From Flavobacteriales bacterium (GTDB taxonomy: Bacteria; Bacteroidota; Bacteroidia; Flavobacteriales_D; Crocinitomicaceae): a stretch of DNA of 7,410 bases. Position numbers and translations under genes: made by a program. Where the stretch lies: the NCBI GenBank assembly GCA_009926905.1, contig RFNX01000466.1, positions 1-7,410 of the forward strand, in the 5' to 3' direction. Below the pieces are notes generated by a model, which had not been told where the DNA came from, ran no database searches, and saw only the letters and a list, made by a program, of their open reading frames with translations. Position 1 is the stretch's first letter, and each line of letters begins with the position of its first letter. This document shows positions 6,993 to 7,410 of the stretch, piece by piece.

Positions 6993-7410
6993 CTATTTGA
7001 TTTTACTAGCTTTTGCTGCGTTGTACATCGTTTTAGCTGATTCTAAACTGTAAGTTGGGCCTTTTACGTTTGTGAAAGAATAAGAAGTTTCTTCACCGTT
7101 CAAGTAATAGATGAAATGATATTGAGTTGTTCCCATAACTTCTGTTTGGTAAACAATTCCGTTTGGCTCATCGATCACATATTTTTTCAATTTATTAATG
7201 TCGTTTGCTTCAATTTCTTTTTTCGCTTTGTCCAACGTGTAGTCGTAAACTGTACTCAACTCCATTTGAAATTTTGCTCCGTTTGAAATTTTAACTGAAC
7301 CGTATTCTTCAACAGCTTTCACTCCAGCAGGCGCTTTTGTAATTACTGGAAAACCTTCGATTGCGCTACAATCTAAATCTACTAAAGCAACTGGTGCAGT
7401 TTGTGCAGAT
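6993..7410 (-). CDS. Unrecognised, probably exported protein; 5' end lies beyond the window
   Basis: The frame stays open to the window edge, giving 138 visible residues. The GTG at 7322 is internal rather than a convincing start, because conserved-looking sequence continues upstream of it. The visible N-terminal part is small and hydrophobic (SAQTAPVALVDLDCSAIEGF), like the low-complexity linker seen after the lipobox in Bacteroidota lipoproteins. A compact mixed alpha/beta region follows, with the segments AVEEYGSVKISNGAKFQMEL, an amphipathic stretch DKAKKEIEANDINKLKKYV, beta-strand-like QYHFIYYLNGEETSYSF, and a Lys-ending C-terminal helix. I do not recognise a family. An export signal, if present, is outside the window, so the lipoprotein idea is inference. 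The gene ends at a clear terminator and is not co-transcribed with the metalloprotease. Confidence 0.75.
   Translation of the reverse strand, partial: SAQTAPVALVDLDCSAIEGFPVITKAPAGVKAVEEYGSVKISNGAKFQMELSTVYDYTLDKAKKEIEANDINKLKKYVIDEPNGIVYQTEVMGTTQYHFIYYLNGEETSYSFTNVKGPTYSLESAKTMYNAAKASKIK

Overview
The window carries the distal part of a cbb3-type (high-affinity, microaerobic) cytochrome c oxidase operon on the + strand (1-4782), followed by two genes on the - strand (4783-7410). The organism is very probably a member of the Bacteroidota, most likely Flavobacteriales. The base composition is AT-rich, start codons lack Shine-Dalgarno sequences, the oxidase proteins are of the Bacteroidota type, and one gene encodes a secreted protease with a C-terminal type IX secretion (T9SS) sorting domain. 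A Crocinitomicaceae/Fluviicola-like source is possible from overall impression only and cannot be proven here.

Left region (2-4782): the 3' end of ccoO (or of a fused ccoNO), then ccoQ, an enlarged ccoP, ccoG, ccoH and a TauE/SafE (DsbD_2-like) membrane protein gene. Gaps are 5, 4, 53 and 4 bases, ending in a 4-base ATGA overlap, so this reads as one transcription unit. CcoO and CcoP bring the c-type hemes that feed electrons to the CcoN catalytic subunit. CcoQ, CcoG, CcoH and the SafE protein serve assembly and, by family knowledge or inference, copper handling. The genes for CcoN, CcoS and CcoI are not visible and would be expected upstream.

The most notable item is CcoP (773-2170). It has an extra N-terminal signal peptide, cytochrome c domain and membrane helix joined to an ordinary Bacteroidota-type CcoP. 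The junction still looks like a complete signal peptide with a possible signal peptidase site, so the precursor might be cut into two heme proteins.

Right region (4783-7410): a 694-residue M43-type zinc metalloprotease (signal peptide, protease, PKD-like domain, beta-sandwich, T9SS domain) lies on the - strand and abuts the oxidase operon tail to tail with no spacer. Upstream of it is a 125-base intergenic stretch with a perfect 14-bp palindrome and a clear rho-independent terminator. That terminator serves the last gene, an unrecognised protein that runs off the right edge. Apart from the CcoP architecture, nothing here looks like an undescribed multi-gene system.
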